Source: an uncultured Clostridia bacterium (lineage in GTDB: Bacteria > Bacillota > Clostridia > Lachnospirales > Lachnospiraceae). Taken from it: 28,886 bases of DNA. The position numbers were made by a program, and so were the translations under genes. This document shows, piece after piece, positions 7,581 to 16,523 of this stretch. The stretch is taken from the NCBI GenBank assembly GCA_945622055.1, contig CALZBV010000006.1:1-28886 (forward strand), read 5' to 3'. How positions within the stretch are numbered: the stretch's first letter is position 1; the number at the start of each line of letters is the position of its first letter. The notes below the pieces were generated by a model that was not told where the DNA came from, did no database searches, and saw only the letters and a program-made list of their open reading frames with translations.

Positions 7581-9122
7581 ATGGATATGGAACAGGAAGA
7601 TACTTTTACCACAAAGACAGCTTCTGCCGAGACTGTGACGGAATCCGCAATTACCGAAGATTCCACTGAAGCCTATCAGTTCCGTGCAGAACGTACCATA
7701 GATACCGCTTCGGCAGAATCAGCTTCGAACGAGGGAACGAACGGAGTTGCCCAAAACAACAATGCCCCCCTCACAAATGAGGCAGCTCCGGGACAATTGC
7801 CTCCACCGGGACAGTTTCCACCGCCCGGCTGTTATAACCCTTATTACTACCACCCGGGCTTCCCACCGCAGCCACCTGTGCCGCGGCCGAAAAAGGAACA
7901 CCGCTTCCTAAAGAAGTTCGTTTCCTGCATTGCCCTAGCTGCCTGCTTTGGCTTAGTTGCCGGCGGTACCTTTCTCGGTGTTCAGTACGCCTACGGATAT
8001 CTTTTCCCGGAAAAAGCAGTAGAATCCAAGCTTCCGGTGTTGGATAACAAAAAAACAGACAAGCTCCCTGACTTTACCATTCCGACGGTTTCACCGGTCG
8101 AAACGACGGGCGAATCCGACGGCTCTGATATCGTGGCAAAGGTCGTGGAGCAGACAATGCCTGCCATGGTTTCGATTAATTCCACCGTTTCCCAGACAAT
8201 TTATTATTTCGGAAGGCCTTACGTGGAAGAAGATACCGGCAGTGGTTCCGGAATTATCGTCGGTTCAAATGATACTGACTTACTGATTGCAACGAATTAC
8301 CATGTCATCGAAGGTGCAACCTCCCTGGAGGCAGTACTTGCAGACGGTACGAAACACACCATTTCCGTAAAGGGTGGCGATCCGGATGCAGACCTTGCGA
8401 TTGTTGCTCTTCCCCTCTCCTCGCTTTCTGCAGAAACCCTGGAAAAGATTGATATTGCCATCTTAGGTGATTCCGACAGTGCACAGGTCGGGCAGATGGT
8501 CATTGCCATCGGCAATGCGCTTGGATACGGCCGTTCCGTTACAGTCGGCTACCTAAGTGCCAAAGACCGTGAAATTGACCTGAACGGAAGCTCTATGACA
8601 CTGCTTCAGACGAATGCGGCAATCAATCCCGGAAACAGCGGTGGTGCACTTTTAAACACCAAAGGCGAAGTCATCGGTATCAACAACGCTAAGATTTCCA
8701 GCACGAGCATCGAGGGCATCTGCTTTGCCATTCCGATTTCCAAGGCAACTCCGATTTTAGAGGATTTGATGACGCGTGAGATTCTCTCTGATGAAGAAAA
8801 GGGCTATCTCGGTGTTACGGTACAGGAGCTGGATTCCGTGATGTACCAGTTATACAACTGGCCGGAGGGTGTTTATGTCAGCTCCGTTGTAAAGGGTGGC
8901 TCTGCAGAGCTTGCAGGCATCTACCCGGGTGACATCATCACGCATGTAAACGGAGGCCGCGTAACTACTGCCAACCAGCTTATCAATTCTGTCACCTCCC
9001 ACCGCTATGGTGAGACAGTCGAGATTACCCTGCAGCGCATTTCCGAGGGCAAATTCGTTGAACAGACCTTTACCATTACGCTTCAGAAAAAGCCGGAAAC
9101 AACAGAAAACGGTAAACAGTAA
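7581..9122 (+). CDS. htrA: HtrA/DegP-type membrane serine protease with PDZ domain
   Basis: This 513-residue protein has a cytoplasmic N-terminal region of about 110 residues, one membrane helix (about 113-135), a trypsin-like protease domain outside the membrane, and a single PDZ domain (about 405-505). The catalytic triad is visible: H241 in ATNYHVIEG, D271 in DADLAIVAL and S353 in GNSGGALL. It would degrade misfolded proteins at the cell surface. The N-terminal part is unusual: a Ser/Thr/Glu/Ala-rich stretch, then a Pro-, Gly- and Tyr-rich segment (about 70-104) with PPPGQFPPPG, before a basic patch at the membrane. The start has AGGAGG eight bases upstream. It is the only plus-strand gene here, divergent from the sugar transferase operon, and ends at a strong terminator. 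Confidence 0.93.
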   Translation: MDMEQEDTFTTKTASAETVTESAITEDSTEAYQFRAERTIDTASAESASNEGTNGVAQNNNAPLTNEAAPGQLPPPGQFPPPGCYNPYYYHPGFPPQPPVPRPKKEHRFLKKFVSCIALAACFGLVAGGTFLGVQYAYGYLFPEKAVESKLPVLDNKKTDKLPDFTIPTVSPVETTGESDGSDIVAKVVEQTMPAMVSINSTVSQTIYYFGRPYVEEDTGSGSGIIVGSNDTDLLIATNYHVIEGATSLEAVLADGTKHTISVKGGDPDADLAIVALPLSSLSAETLEKIDIAILGDSDSAQVGQMVIAIGNALGYGRSVTVGYLSAKDREIDLNGSSMTLLQTNAAINPGNSGGALLNTKGEVIGINNAKISSTSIEGICFAIPISKATPILEDLMTREILSDEEKGYLGVTVQELDSVMYQLYNWPEGVYVSSVVKGGSAELAGIYPGDIITHVNGGRVTTANQLINSVTSHRYGETVEITLQRISEGKFVEQTFTITLQKKPETTENGKQ

Positions 9123-9159
9123 AACAAAGGGTGTCACAAACTGTGGCACCCTTTGTTTT
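9121..9159. terminator. Bidirectional intrinsic terminator between convergent operons
   Basis: A 17-base stem (9121-9137 pairing with 9143-9159, one G-T wobble) encloses a 5-base AAACT loop. The arm ends are AAAACAAAGGGTG and CACCCTTTGTTTT, so transcripts from either side end in a T-rich tail. It overlaps the last bases of the htrA stop codon and ends the opposing operon 34 bases after its last gene. Confidence 0.9.
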
Positions 9160-9192
9160 AGCGTTTCCGCGCCGAATTTGCCGGAGGCTTCC

Positions 9193-9411
9193 CTAGAAAA
9201 GCTTTTTTAAGGAATCTGCAATTCCGGAAACCTTATCTACGCTAATCTTTGCCTTTACCCCTTCGACAACTCCGTTTACAACATCATCCGGAAGGTCAAC
9301 GCCAAGTACCTTCTCTACTGCCTTTACCGGCTGCGTTTTAAACAAATTCATTAAATCCTTATCTGTTGTAACCTTCTCTACAACCTTCGTAATCTGTGCC
9401 TTAAGATCCAT
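9193..9411 (-). CDS. Small 72-residue helical protein, resembles RiPP leader (Nif11/NHLP-like)
   Basis: A frame of 72 codons with AGGAGG eight bases upstream of its ATG begins 12 bases after the ABC ATPase stop, so it is a real, coupled gene. The protein is predicted to be mostly helical, rich in Val, Lys and Asp, with no cysteine. Its middle, FKTQPVKAVEKVLGVDLPDD (residues 24-43), has the spacing of Nif11 and nitrile-hydratase-like leader peptides (a phenylalanine, a proline, an alanine-rich helix, then G-x-x-LP). It ends in SLKKLF. No modification enzyme is nearby and there is no obvious core peptide after a Gly-Gly site, so a RiPP role is only a resemblance. I recall similar unannotated small proteins in other Lachnospiraceae but cannot verify this here. 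Confidence 0.75.
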   Translation of the reverse strand: MDLKAQITKVVEKVTTDKDLMNLFKTQPVKAVEKVLGVDLPDDVVNGVVEGVKAKISVDKVSGIADSLKKLF

Positions 9412-9423
9412 TTTCTTTTCCTC

Positions 9424-10167
9424 CTATTTTGTCGTTGCTTTTTCAAAATGCTCAGTCACAACCTCAACCGGGCCGTCCTCTACCAGTCTGCCTTTTTCCA
9501 GCCAGAGGGCTCTGGTACAAAGGGAACGCACCTGCGCAAGGTTGTGGGAAACAAATAAAACCGTTGTTTCCTGACGGAACATCTCCTTAATTCGGTTTTC
9601 ACTCTTTTTCCGGAATTTGACATCGCCGACGGAAAGCACCTCATCCAAAATCAAAATCTCCGGCTCCACCAGTGTTGCTATGGAGAAGCCCAACCGGGCG
9701 CGCATTCCGGAAGAGTAGTTCTTTACCGGTACATCAATAAACTCTCCCAGTTCGGAAAACGCGACAATTTCATCAAATTTTTCCCGAAGAAACGCCTTCG
9801 GGTATCCAAGCATGGCACCATACAGATAGATGTTTTCTGCACCGGTGTACTGCTGGTCAAAACCGGCTCCAAGCTCCAAAAGCGGAACCAGAACTCCGGA
9901 ACGCGTAACCTTTCCTTCCGTTGCCTTTAACACTCCTGCAATTACCTTAAGTAATGTGCTTTTTCCTGCTCCATTCAGACCGAGAATCGCAACCCGCTCA
10001 CCTTTTTTGATGTCAAAGGAAACCTCCCGAAGTGCCCAGAATTCCTTGTAGCGCATCTGGTGCTTTAAAATCCGGATTACGTATTCCTTCAGGTTGTCGA
10101 CCTTCTGTTCACTCAAATGAAACTTCACGCCAAGGTCCTGTACCGTAACCGCACTCATCTCACTCAT
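9424..10167 (-). CDS. ABC transporter ATP-binding protein, polysaccharide export type (Wzt/TagH-like)
   Basis: This 247-residue ATPase has Walker A GLNGAGKS (63-70), signature YSSGMRARLGFSIA (151-164), Walker B ILILDE (171-176) and the switch histidine H208 in VSHN. The sequence around the signature is typical of polysaccharide and teichoic acid exporters (ABCA/KpsT/TagH). It lacks the long C-terminal carbohydrate-binding domain of some Wzt proteins, so it probably exports a glycan without reading a terminal cap. The ATG at 10165-10167 follows GGAG by five bases; a frame extending 16 residues upstream has no such signal. A 96-base gap separates it from the permease gene, with no promoter or hairpin seen there. 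With that permease it would form a two-plus-two exporter. Confidence 0.88.
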   Translation of the reverse strand: MSEMSAVTVQDLGVKFHLSEQKVDNLKEYVIRILKHQMRYKEFWALREVSFDIKKGERVAILGLNGAGKSTLLKVIAGVLKATEGKVTRSGVLVPLLELGAGFDQQYTGAENIYLYGAMLGYPKAFLREKFDEIVAFSELGEFIDVPVKNYSSGMRARLGFSIATLVEPEILILDEVLSVGDVKFRKKSENRIKEMFRQETTVLFVSHNLAQVRSLCTRALWLEKGRLVEDGPVEVVTEHFEKATTK

Positions 10168-10263
10168 AAAAACTCCATTCAGAAAACGCAATAATGCTTT
10201 GTCTTTGCAAAACATACACTGCTTTTTTTACACAACGCCTTCCGGTCTTTTGCCTTCGTGTAT

Positions 10264-11037
10264 CTACAGATACAAAATAAATTTATCCTGCTGCTTATAG
10301 AACACAAATGTTCCAAACAGCATCAATACCGCACCAAACGCCGTAGCATAAAACATGCTCTGGAAATCCGGTGCCTGTCCAAATACGGCATTCCGGAAAT
10401 TCACAATAATTGCATACAGCGGATTATACTTAAAAATCCATCCATTCGTACCGGTAATCACCGAATCAATCTTATAGAAGATTGCACAGGTATACATCAG
10501 TAACATCAGGGCAACGCCCCAAAGGTACTCAATGTCCCGGAAGAACACTGCCATTGTGGACAAAAGCATGCCGGAGCCAAGCGTAAGCAGAAGAATCTGC
10601 GCAAGTGGTACAACAATCCAGAAAAGCTGCAGCGTCGGATATACTCCCCGCACCACTGCCACTACTGCCAGTACAACCAGGGAAATCAGGAAAATGACAT
10701 ACCCCGAAAGCACGGAAGCCAGCGGATACATATACTTCGGAACATACACCTTTTTTATCATACCGGCATTGTTCCGGACCGCCTTCAGTGCAGCCTTCGT
10801 TCCGTTTGAATAAAAGGAAAACAGAAGACGTCCGGTCAGAATATAGACCGGAAAGTCTTTCGTTCCTTTTCCGAGCAATTCCGAAAAGACCAGTGTCAGA
10901 ACAAGCATCGTCAGCAATGGTTCTAACATTGTCCATATAACACCGAGGTAGGAATTACGATATTTCAGCTTAATATCCTTTTTTACCAGTTCACCAAGCA
11001 AATTACGGTATTTGCCAAAGGTTTTGATTACTGACAT
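10264..11037 (-). CDS. ABC-2 type permease for polysaccharide or polyol phosphate export (Wzm/TagG-like)
   Basis: The protein is 257 residues with six hydrophobic segments and the ABC-2 membrane pattern. The N-terminal DIKLKYRNSYLGVIWTMLEP region is the family hallmark, and FRDIEYLW and a late YNPLYAI are also typical. It would form the membrane channel for export of a lipid-linked glycan with the ATPase encoded just downstream. The ATG has AGGAG five bases upstream and lies 8 bases after the leuA stop, so it is co-transcribed with leuA. The glycan is not known; no glycosyltransferase cluster surrounds the pair in this window, though sugar-priming and rhamnose genes occur elsewhere in it. Confidence 0.88.
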   Translation of the reverse strand: MSVIKTFGKYRNLLGELVKKDIKLKYRNSYLGVIWTMLEPLLTMLVLTLVFSELLGKGTKDFPVYILTGRLLFSFYSNGTKAALKAVRNNAGMIKKVYVPKYMYPLASVLSGYVIFLISLVVLAVVAVVRGVYPTLQLFWIVVPLAQILLLTLGSGMLLSTMAVFFRDIEYLWGVALMLLMYTCAIFYKIDSVITGTNGWIFKYNPLYAIIVNFRNAVFGQAPDFQSMFYATAFGAVLMLFGTFVFYKQQDKFILYL

Positions 11038-11045
11038 TCCGACTC

Positions 11046-12722
11046 CTATCTGTTCATCTTAATAATACGATTCATTGCGGAAAATATCGCGCGTACGGAT
11101 GCACGGGTAATATTGGAGCTTACGCCGACACCAAACGTCGTTTTTCCTGTTTCTGCATCCAGCATGTGAATGTAGGCTGCCGCCTGTGCATTCGAACCGA
11201 GGCTTAACGCGTGCTCCGTGTAGTCAATGAGTCTGAGCTGTTTTCCGATGTCTCTGCGGATTCCGTTTAATACAGCATCAATCGGACCGTTACCGGCTGC
11301 ATGGAAGCTTCTCTCCACACCATTTACCGTATAGGTTACGCAAACCTTCGTGCTGGTGTTGTTCTCATCCACATGAACCTCCTCCATGGAAAGAGAACGG
11401 AAATGATACGGCTCCTTCTGCTCCAGATAGCTGTTTCTAAACTCGTTCATAATCTGCTCCGGAGCAACCTCACCCTGCTTTTCGGAAATTCCCTGGATGA
11501 TATCTGCGAATTCCTTTTGCATTGCCTTCGGAAGCTTGAAGCCAAAGTACGTATCCATAACAAAGGCTACGCCGCCCTTTCCGGACTGGCTGTTGATGCG
11601 AACAAGCGGCTCGTACTTTCTACCAATATCTGCCGGGTCAATCGGAAGATACGGGACCTCCCAGTAGCCGTCGTTGCGCTCCTGCATTGCCATGATTCCC
11701 TTGTTGATGGCATCCTGATGAGAACCGGAAAAGGCAGTAAATACAAGCTTTCCTGCGTACGGATGCCGCTCATGAATCGGAAGCTTGCAAAGACGCTCAT
11801 ATACTTCCATAATCTCGTTGATGTCCTCAATCTCAAGCTCCGGGTTAATCCCCTGGGAGAACATGTTATAAGCAATATTCAAAATATCTACGTTACCGGT
11901 ACGTTCACCATTGCCAAACAGCGTACCCTCAACACGGTCCGCACCTGCCAGCAGGGAAAGCTCAGCAGCCGCAACACCGGTACCACGGTCATTGTGCGGA
12001 TGAACGCTTAAGATGATGCTGTCACGGTTCTTAAAGTGCGTGCTCATCCACTCAATCTGGTCTGCGTATACATTTGGTGTATTCATCTCAACCGTAGACG
12101 GAAGATTGATAATCATCGGATTCTCCGGGGTCGGTTCCCAGACCTCCTGCACCGCCGTACAAACCTCAAGTGCATAATCCAGCTCCGTTCCGGTAAAGCT
12201 CTCCGGGGAATACTCTAAAATTATCTTTCCCGGGAAATCCTTAGCGTACTGCTTCACGAGCTTCGTTCCCTCGATGGCAATCTGCTTGATTTCCTCACGG
12301 CTCATATGGAACACTGCCTCTCTCTGAAGCGTAGAGGTAGAGTTGTAAATGTGTACAATTGCTCTCGGAATGCCCTCCAAAGCCTCAAATGTACGCTTTA
12401 ACAGATGCTCACGGCACTGTACCAGTACCTGAACGGTAACATCCTCCGGAATCAGGTTGCGTTCCACCAGAGAACGTAAGAAATCAAATTCGAGCTGAGA
12501 GGCAGACGGGAAACCGACTTCGATTTCCTTAAAGCCAAGCTTTACCAGAAGATTAAAGAATTCAATCTTTTCTTCCACCACCATCGGCTCAATCAGCGCC
12601 TGATTACCGTCACGAAGGTCTACGCTGCACCAGATCGGAGCCTTTTCGATTTCTTTATTTGGCCAGGTGCGCTCCGGAAAATCAACAACAGGTACTCTCT
12701 TATATCTCTTATAATCTAACAT
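11046..12722 (-). CDS. leuA: 2-isopropylmalate synthase (LeuA type 2)
   Basis: This 558-residue enzyme joins acetyl-CoA and 2-oxoisovalerate in the first committed step of leucine synthesis. The HMGL-like TIM barrel begins with APIWCSVDLRDGNQAL (28-43), which supplies the catalytic arginine and a metal-binding aspartate. The metal-binding HPHNDRGTG is at 241-249 and GNGERTGNVDI at 270-280. The C-terminal 120 residues form the LeuA dimer domain used for leucine feedback, including GNGPIDAV. Length and sequence fit the fungal/actinobacterial-like type also common in Clostridia. No T-box, attenuator or other leucine biosynthesis gene is visible; it lies 21 bases after cdaR and shares its transcript, an odd place for a biosynthetic enzyme. 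Confidence 0.95.
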   Translation of the reverse strand: MLDYKRYKRVPVVDFPERTWPNKEIEKAPIWCSVDLRDGNQALIEPMVVEEKIEFFNLLVKLGFKEIEVGFPSASQLEFDFLRSLVERNLIPEDVTVQVLVQCREHLLKRTFEALEGIPRAIVHIYNSTSTLQREAVFHMSREEIKQIAIEGTKLVKQYAKDFPGKIILEYSPESFTGTELDYALEVCTAVQEVWEPTPENPMIINLPSTVEMNTPNVYADQIEWMSTHFKNRDSIILSVHPHNDRGTGVAAAELSLLAGADRVEGTLFGNGERTGNVDILNIAYNMFSQGINPELEIEDINEIMEVYERLCKLPIHERHPYAGKLVFTAFSGSHQDAINKGIMAMQERNDGYWEVPYLPIDPADIGRKYEPLVRINSQSGKGGVAFVMDTYFGFKLPKAMQKEFADIIQGISEKQGEVAPEQIMNEFRNSYLEQKEPYHFRSLSMEEVHVDENNTSTKVCVTYTVNGVERSFHAAGNGPIDAVLNGIRRDIGKQLRLIDYTEHALSLGSNAQAAAYIHMLDAETGKTTFGVGVSSNITRASVRAIFSAMNRIIKMNR

Positions 12723-12743
12723 GACAAACTCTTCCTTTCTCTG

Positions 12744-14024
12744 CTAATTTTCAAAAAAACCGGTTGGCGGTGTGTTTTCCGGTCCATTCATAACCTTTTG
12801 ACGTACCACCAGCTCTATGTACGTTTTCTCTGTATACAACACATTTGCCGGCAGCTCCATCTGCAGCTCCAATCGATATGTATCGGCGGTGAAGCCCTGA
12901 AGGTTCACATACGCCTTTATCGCATCTGCCGTAAGGTGCTGTGCACGGGATGCCTTGCACTTGACCTTAACCAATAGTGGCGATGTATGAAGCAGCTCAG
13001 CCGAAAGATGCTCGGACAGATTGTTCATCTCAATTTTATCGAGCGGCAGTTCAATCGTCTTATCCACATAAGGTGTAATCTCGACGGTCACTGCCACCAT
13101 CTGGTTATTTACCACACGCAGACTTGTGAGAGAATCATCCAGAACATCAGCAATGTAAATGTTCTTCTCCACCGTTCCTGTCTGCCCCTCTACATCAACC
13201 TTCAACGTCAGATAGGAACTCAGCTTCCGCAGGTCTTCCTTCGTTCCTGCAATCGTTACCGTTTCAGGCTGGAAAGCGATACGCTCCGGCAGAAGCTCAT
13301 AGCCCTCCGGAAGCTCTCCCACCGTATCGACACGAAGATGCACCTGCTTCGTCGGAAATACCGGAACCATAACAGAAACCGTCTCCAGATTCACCGCGTA
13401 TTTCCCGGCATCAATGCGCTCTCCGTTGGCACCGTATACCTGTGGAATCGCTGTCGTCGTAAAATCAGCATTTCTTCCATTCACATCTACGTCCAGTACA
13501 ACCTCACTCACCTTATCCAGAACTGTCTTTGCACCGGATAGCTCAATCATATTCGGGCTTGCAATCGCATCTCCGACAAAGCAGCTTTGTTCAGCCTGTC
13601 CCGTCGTATTTATGCGGAAGCTGAATTTTCTTGTAACGTAATCGTCAAATATCAGCTTTAGAACGTTTTCCCCGTTGTTGAGTACCGTTACGTTCGGGTG
13701 GTTCGGCAGCTTTACCCGAACAAGCACCGCATCCATAAATGAAATCTCCGTCAAATCCGCCGTTGCAACAAAATCGCTCTTCGTCAGGTTATCAAGCTCC
13801 GTCCGCTTTCCTTCCACAACCACATCCACAAAATCACCGGAGATGACTTCCGGTATCTTTTCCTTCTGTGTAACCGCCTCCTGATTGATGAGCGTAACCG
13901 GAATCCCGTAATACGTCCTCTGCTCAATCGGGTCCTGTGTATTGATAATCGTAATCCAGAAGATAATTGCAATCAAAAGCGACAAAAGCTTTACCCCCAG
14001 ATTGTTGGTCAGTTTCTTTATCAA
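12744..14024 (-). CDS. cdaR: YbbR-domain protein, regulator of diadenylate cyclase
   Basis: The protein is 426 residues: one N-terminal membrane helix (about 9-27) followed by a long extracytoplasmic part built from several YbbR repeats, for example VVVEGKRTELDNLTKSDFVATADL near 68-91 and a later similar unit with VTIAGTKEDLRKL. In other Firmicutes CdaR binds CdaA in the membrane and modulates c-di-AMP synthesis. The start appears to be TTG at 14022-14024, overlapping the TGA of cdaA, with GGGAGG nine bases upstream; no better start fits before the membrane helix. The overlap implies translational coupling with cdaA. The C-terminal tail is Pro-rich and short. Confidence 0.9.
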   Translation of the reverse strand: MIKKLTNNLGVKLLSLLIAIIFWITIINTQDPIEQRTYYGIPVTLINQEAVTQKEKIPEVISGDFVDVVVEGKRTELDNLTKSDFVATADLTEISFMDAVLVRVKLPNHPNVTVLNNGENVLKLIFDDYVTRKFSFRINTTGQAEQSCFVGDAIASPNMIELSGAKTVLDKVSEVVLDVDVNGRNADFTTTAIPQVYGANGERIDAGKYAVNLETVSVMVPVFPTKQVHLRVDTVGELPEGYELLPERIAFQPETVTIAGTKEDLRKLSSYLTLKVDVEGQTGTVEKNIYIADVLDDSLTSLRVVNNQMVAVTVEITPYVDKTIELPLDKIEMNNLSEHLSAELLHTSPLLVKVKCKASRAQHLTADAIKAYVNLQGFTADTYRLELQMELPANVLYTEKTYIELVVRQKVMNGPENTPPTGFFEN

Positions 14025-14896
14025 TCGCGTGCGCCTCCCTTCTTCCAGAGCACCTTCTTCTTCGGTGCGGAGGTCTTCACCTTATCCTTTTGGATTTCCT
14101 GAAGCTTCTGTCTAAGATAATCCGCATCAATATTGCTGATTAATGTACCGTTTCTTGCAATCGAAACCTTTCCTGTCTGCTCGGAAACAATAATGGTAAA
14201 GCTATCCGTTACCTCACTGATTCCCACACCGGCACGGTGTCGTGTTCCCAGCTCCTTGCTCAGACGCATATTTTTTGACACCGGTAGATAACAGGTCGCA
14301 GCGGTAATCCGGTTTTCACGGATAATCACTGCTCCGTCATGGAGCGGTGTGTTATGTTCAAAAATGTTAATCAGAAGCTGATTACTGATTACTGCATCAA
14401 TCTCAATACCGGTCTCCTCATATTCACTCAGGGAAACCTCCTGCTCAATGACAATCAGAGCACCGGTCTTATGGCGAGCCAGCAAAAAGGTACCTCTTAC
14501 GAGCTCATCAATGGTGCGGTCTGAAAAACGCTCCTGCTTTTCCTTTCCCTCCGAAAACAGGCGGAGGGGAGAAGCAATGCTTCGTTGTCCCAGCTGTTCC
14601 AGCGCTCTTCGAATCTCCGGCTGAAATACAATAATAATCGCCGTAATTCCTACTCCGATGGTGCTGTAAAAAATCCATAGGATAACATCCATATGAAGTA
14701 CGGAGGCCAAAAACCAGAAAATCAGCAGGATCATAAGTCCCTTTACCGGCATCCATGCACGTGTCGTCCGAATCCATTTAATAATGTGATAAACCATGAA
14801 CGCGATAATAAAAATCTCCAGGACATCTGTCGGATGAATCGTTGGAACTCTCATCCATATAAAAAGCCTTGAGAACATTGTTTTTAAGTTCTCCAT
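14021..14896 (-). CDS. cdaA: Membrane diadenylate cyclase (c-di-AMP synthase)
   Basis: CdaA makes c-di-AMP from two ATP molecules; c-di-AMP controls potassium and osmolyte uptake and affects cell-wall integrity. The 291-residue protein has three N-terminal membrane helices (about 24-42, 51-68, 73-90) and a DisA_N cyclase domain from about 110 on. The two catalytic motifs are intact: DGA at 187-189 (in LHDGAVII) and RHR at 219-221 (in GTRHRAGVGIS). A basic C-terminal tail follows (KKKVLWKKGG). The ATG at 14894-14896 has a weak AAGGGG site upstream. It follows two unknown membrane proteins and precedes cdaR; the usual glmM partner is not present. Confidence 0.95.
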   Translation of the reverse strand: MENLKTMFSRLFIWMRVPTIHPTDVLEIFIIAFMVYHIIKWIRTTRAWMPVKGLMILLIFWFLASVLHMDVILWIFYSTIGVGITAIIIVFQPEIRRALEQLGQRSIASPLRLFSEGKEKQERFSDRTIDELVRGTFLLARHKTGALIVIEQEVSLSEYEETGIEIDAVISNQLLINIFEHNTPLHDGAVIIRENRITAATCYLPVSKNMRLSKELGTRHRAGVGISEVTDSFTIIVSEQTGKVSIARNGTLISNIDADYLRQKLQEIQKDKVKTSAPKKKVLWKKGGARD

Positions 14897-14935
14897 ATCG
14901 ATTCGCCCCTTGTATCTTGATTTTGATTTCCAAAA

Positions 14936-16039
14936 TTAGCCGTTCTCATCCTGTTCGGAAGGAAATTCCTCCAAAAGACTCTCATCCGGCAGCTCTTCTC
15001 CAAGTGCATAGCGTTCTTCTTCCGTAAGCTCACGTTCTGCCTTGGAAGTGGTCGCCGGCTCCGGAGAAAAATCCACCATTCCATCCTCCGGATTCTCCGG
15101 CTCCGGATCTGCACCTTCACTGATTCGCTTCACCTTACGCACAGGAACCGCAAGCTTTATCTTCGGAACAGCCTTTACGTAATAGTAATAGTCATCATCC
15201 TCAAACTGAACCCTCTCCACCGCAGAATACTCCAGCGCCATACGGAAAAACTGGAATATCAGTGCCAGTGCCATGGCTCCGACCATGCCGAACACCATGC
15301 CGGTAATATCAAACTGCGTATGAAGGTACATATCTCCAAACAAAAATCCCAGAATTCCCGCAATCGTACCTGCCGCAATAGAAATCTCAAAAACATAATC
15401 AATGTTCAGCTTACGTACAAGATACATCACAATCATGATTACGGAAAACACACCAATCAGAACAATTGCCTGCTTATCCGCAACAAAACGGTCAATAACG
15501 TCAATGTACATTTCCAGAATATCGTTAATTCCCATGGAAACCTCCATCTCCGCCGCTGCCTTGATAATGACAAACATACGGTATACAAGCACACCGCAGG
15601 CCATCGGGATAATCGTAAGCGGGGTTGCAACCAGTCCCAAAATAAGCGGCACAACATACGGGAGCTTCAGAATAAACATAATCGGCATCAAAAGCACCAC
15701 ATACCCGTATTTGCCGGAAAACCGCGCGATAAAGCAGTACAGAATCAGCATCAGAAGCGCCACCAGTATCGCAAGAATCGGCGAAGCAGTATAAATATGT
15801 GCCAGTGAAACAAGTGCCGCCAAAAGCACTAAAATCACTGCCGGCGCAAACGTTCCGATAAAGGAAAGCACCAGCTCTGCCGGCAGCTTCATCAGGTGCG
15901 GTTCATGACCAATCGAACCATTGATTGCATGAAACGTTATAAATGCAATGAAAAACTTAACGAGCGGAGTCAGCACCATCTGAAACTTCTGAAAAAAACG
16001 AAGAAGTACGGCGCGTGCCTCAAGAATTAATAGAATCAT
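14936..16039 (-). CDS. Conserved polytopic membrane protein of unknown function, upstream of cdaA
   Basis: The 367-residue protein has about seven or eight hydrophobic helices over the first 270 residues, then a cytoplasmic-looking tail. The tail begins with EDDDYYYYVKAVPK (around 275-290), a basic stretch (VPVRKVKRI), and a strongly acidic, Pro/Glu-rich last 70 residues. I recall this Tyr/Asp patch from Lachnospiraceae proteins but know no function or Pfam name. The ATG at 16037-16039 follows GGAGGAG by ten bases and lies inside the end of the preceding gene (20-base overlap). Its place directly before cdaA, with 39 bases between, suggests a part in the c-di-AMP or osmotic-response membrane complex; this is inference only. 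Confidence 0.8.
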   Translation of the reverse strand: MILLILEARAVLLRFFQKFQMVLTPLVKFFIAFITFHAINGSIGHEPHLMKLPAELVLSFIGTFAPAVILVLLAALVSLAHIYTASPILAILVALLMLILYCFIARFSGKYGYVVLLMPIMFILKLPYVVPLILGLVATPLTIIPMACGVLVYRMFVIIKAAAEMEVSMGINDILEMYIDVIDRFVADKQAIVLIGVFSVIMIVMYLVRKLNIDYVFEISIAAGTIAGILGFLFGDMYLHTQFDITGMVFGMVGAMALALIFQFFRMALEYSAVERVQFEDDDYYYYVKAVPKIKLAVPVRKVKRISEGADPEPENPEDGMVDFSPEPATTSKAERELTEEERYALGEELPDESLLEEFPSEQDENG

Positions 16040-16463
16040 CTGTATCCATCTCCTCCCCGGTCGGAAGCTCACCGCTCTCCTCCCGATATATGCTGCGAAG
16101 TCTGCGAAGCATTCTGAAATACTTCGTCAGCTTTTTTCTGGAATTCCGGTATTTCACCATATACCCGATCATGCAAAGCGCACAGTACACGGTCAGAAGC
16201 AAAAGATAGGCACCGACATACCGGACCAGAATACTTCGGTAATCCAGTGTAACCGCCTCCCGGATCAGATACTCCGAATTGTAAACACCAATAATCAAAA
16301 CTACCAATAAGTACCCGATTGTAATCGCAACCACGGTCCGCAGGACATTCAGCCTGACGTAATCCGCCCTGTAATATTTGCTGAGCCTGATATCCTCCCT
16401 GCCCTCATTCTTCTCATAGATTGCAAGTCGTGTCATCAGGCGGACCTTTCTGTTATTTACCAT
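16020..16463 (-). CDS. Small two-helix membrane protein, first gene of the cda operon
   Basis: The ATG at 16461-16463 with GGAGG five bases upstream gives 147 residues. A basic N-terminus (MVNNRKVRLMTRLAIYEK) is followed by two hydrophobic helices (about 42-60 and 80-103), an Arg/Lys-rich segment and an acidic C-terminus. Both ends are probably in the cytoplasm. Its last seven codons overlap the start of the next membrane protein gene, so the two are translationally coupled and may form a complex. I do not recognise the family. It is the first gene after the promoter at 16524-16532. Confidence 0.78.
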   Translation of the reverse strand: MVNNRKVRLMTRLAIYEKNEGREDIRLSKYYRADYVRLNVLRTVVAITIGYLLVVLIIGVYNSEYLIREAVTLDYRSILVRYVGAYLLLLTVYCALCMIGYMVKYRNSRKKLTKYFRMLRRLRSIYREESGELPTGEEMDTDDSINS

Positions 16464-16523
16464 GAAAACCTCCACCATTATCTCCAAAAGGGTAAACTCC
16501 ACCTACTAAGGCTATTCTAATCA

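Noticed and set aside
10168..10263. 96-base gap between the ABC permease and ATPase genes as a possible promoter or small gene
   Set aside because: No promoter boxes with good spacing, hairpin or coding frame with a ribosome binding site could be found apart from an unsupported extension of the ATPase frame.
12723..12743. Leucine-responsive leader (T-box or attenuator) in front of leuA
   Set aside because: Only 21 bases separate cdaR and leuA, too short for such an element.
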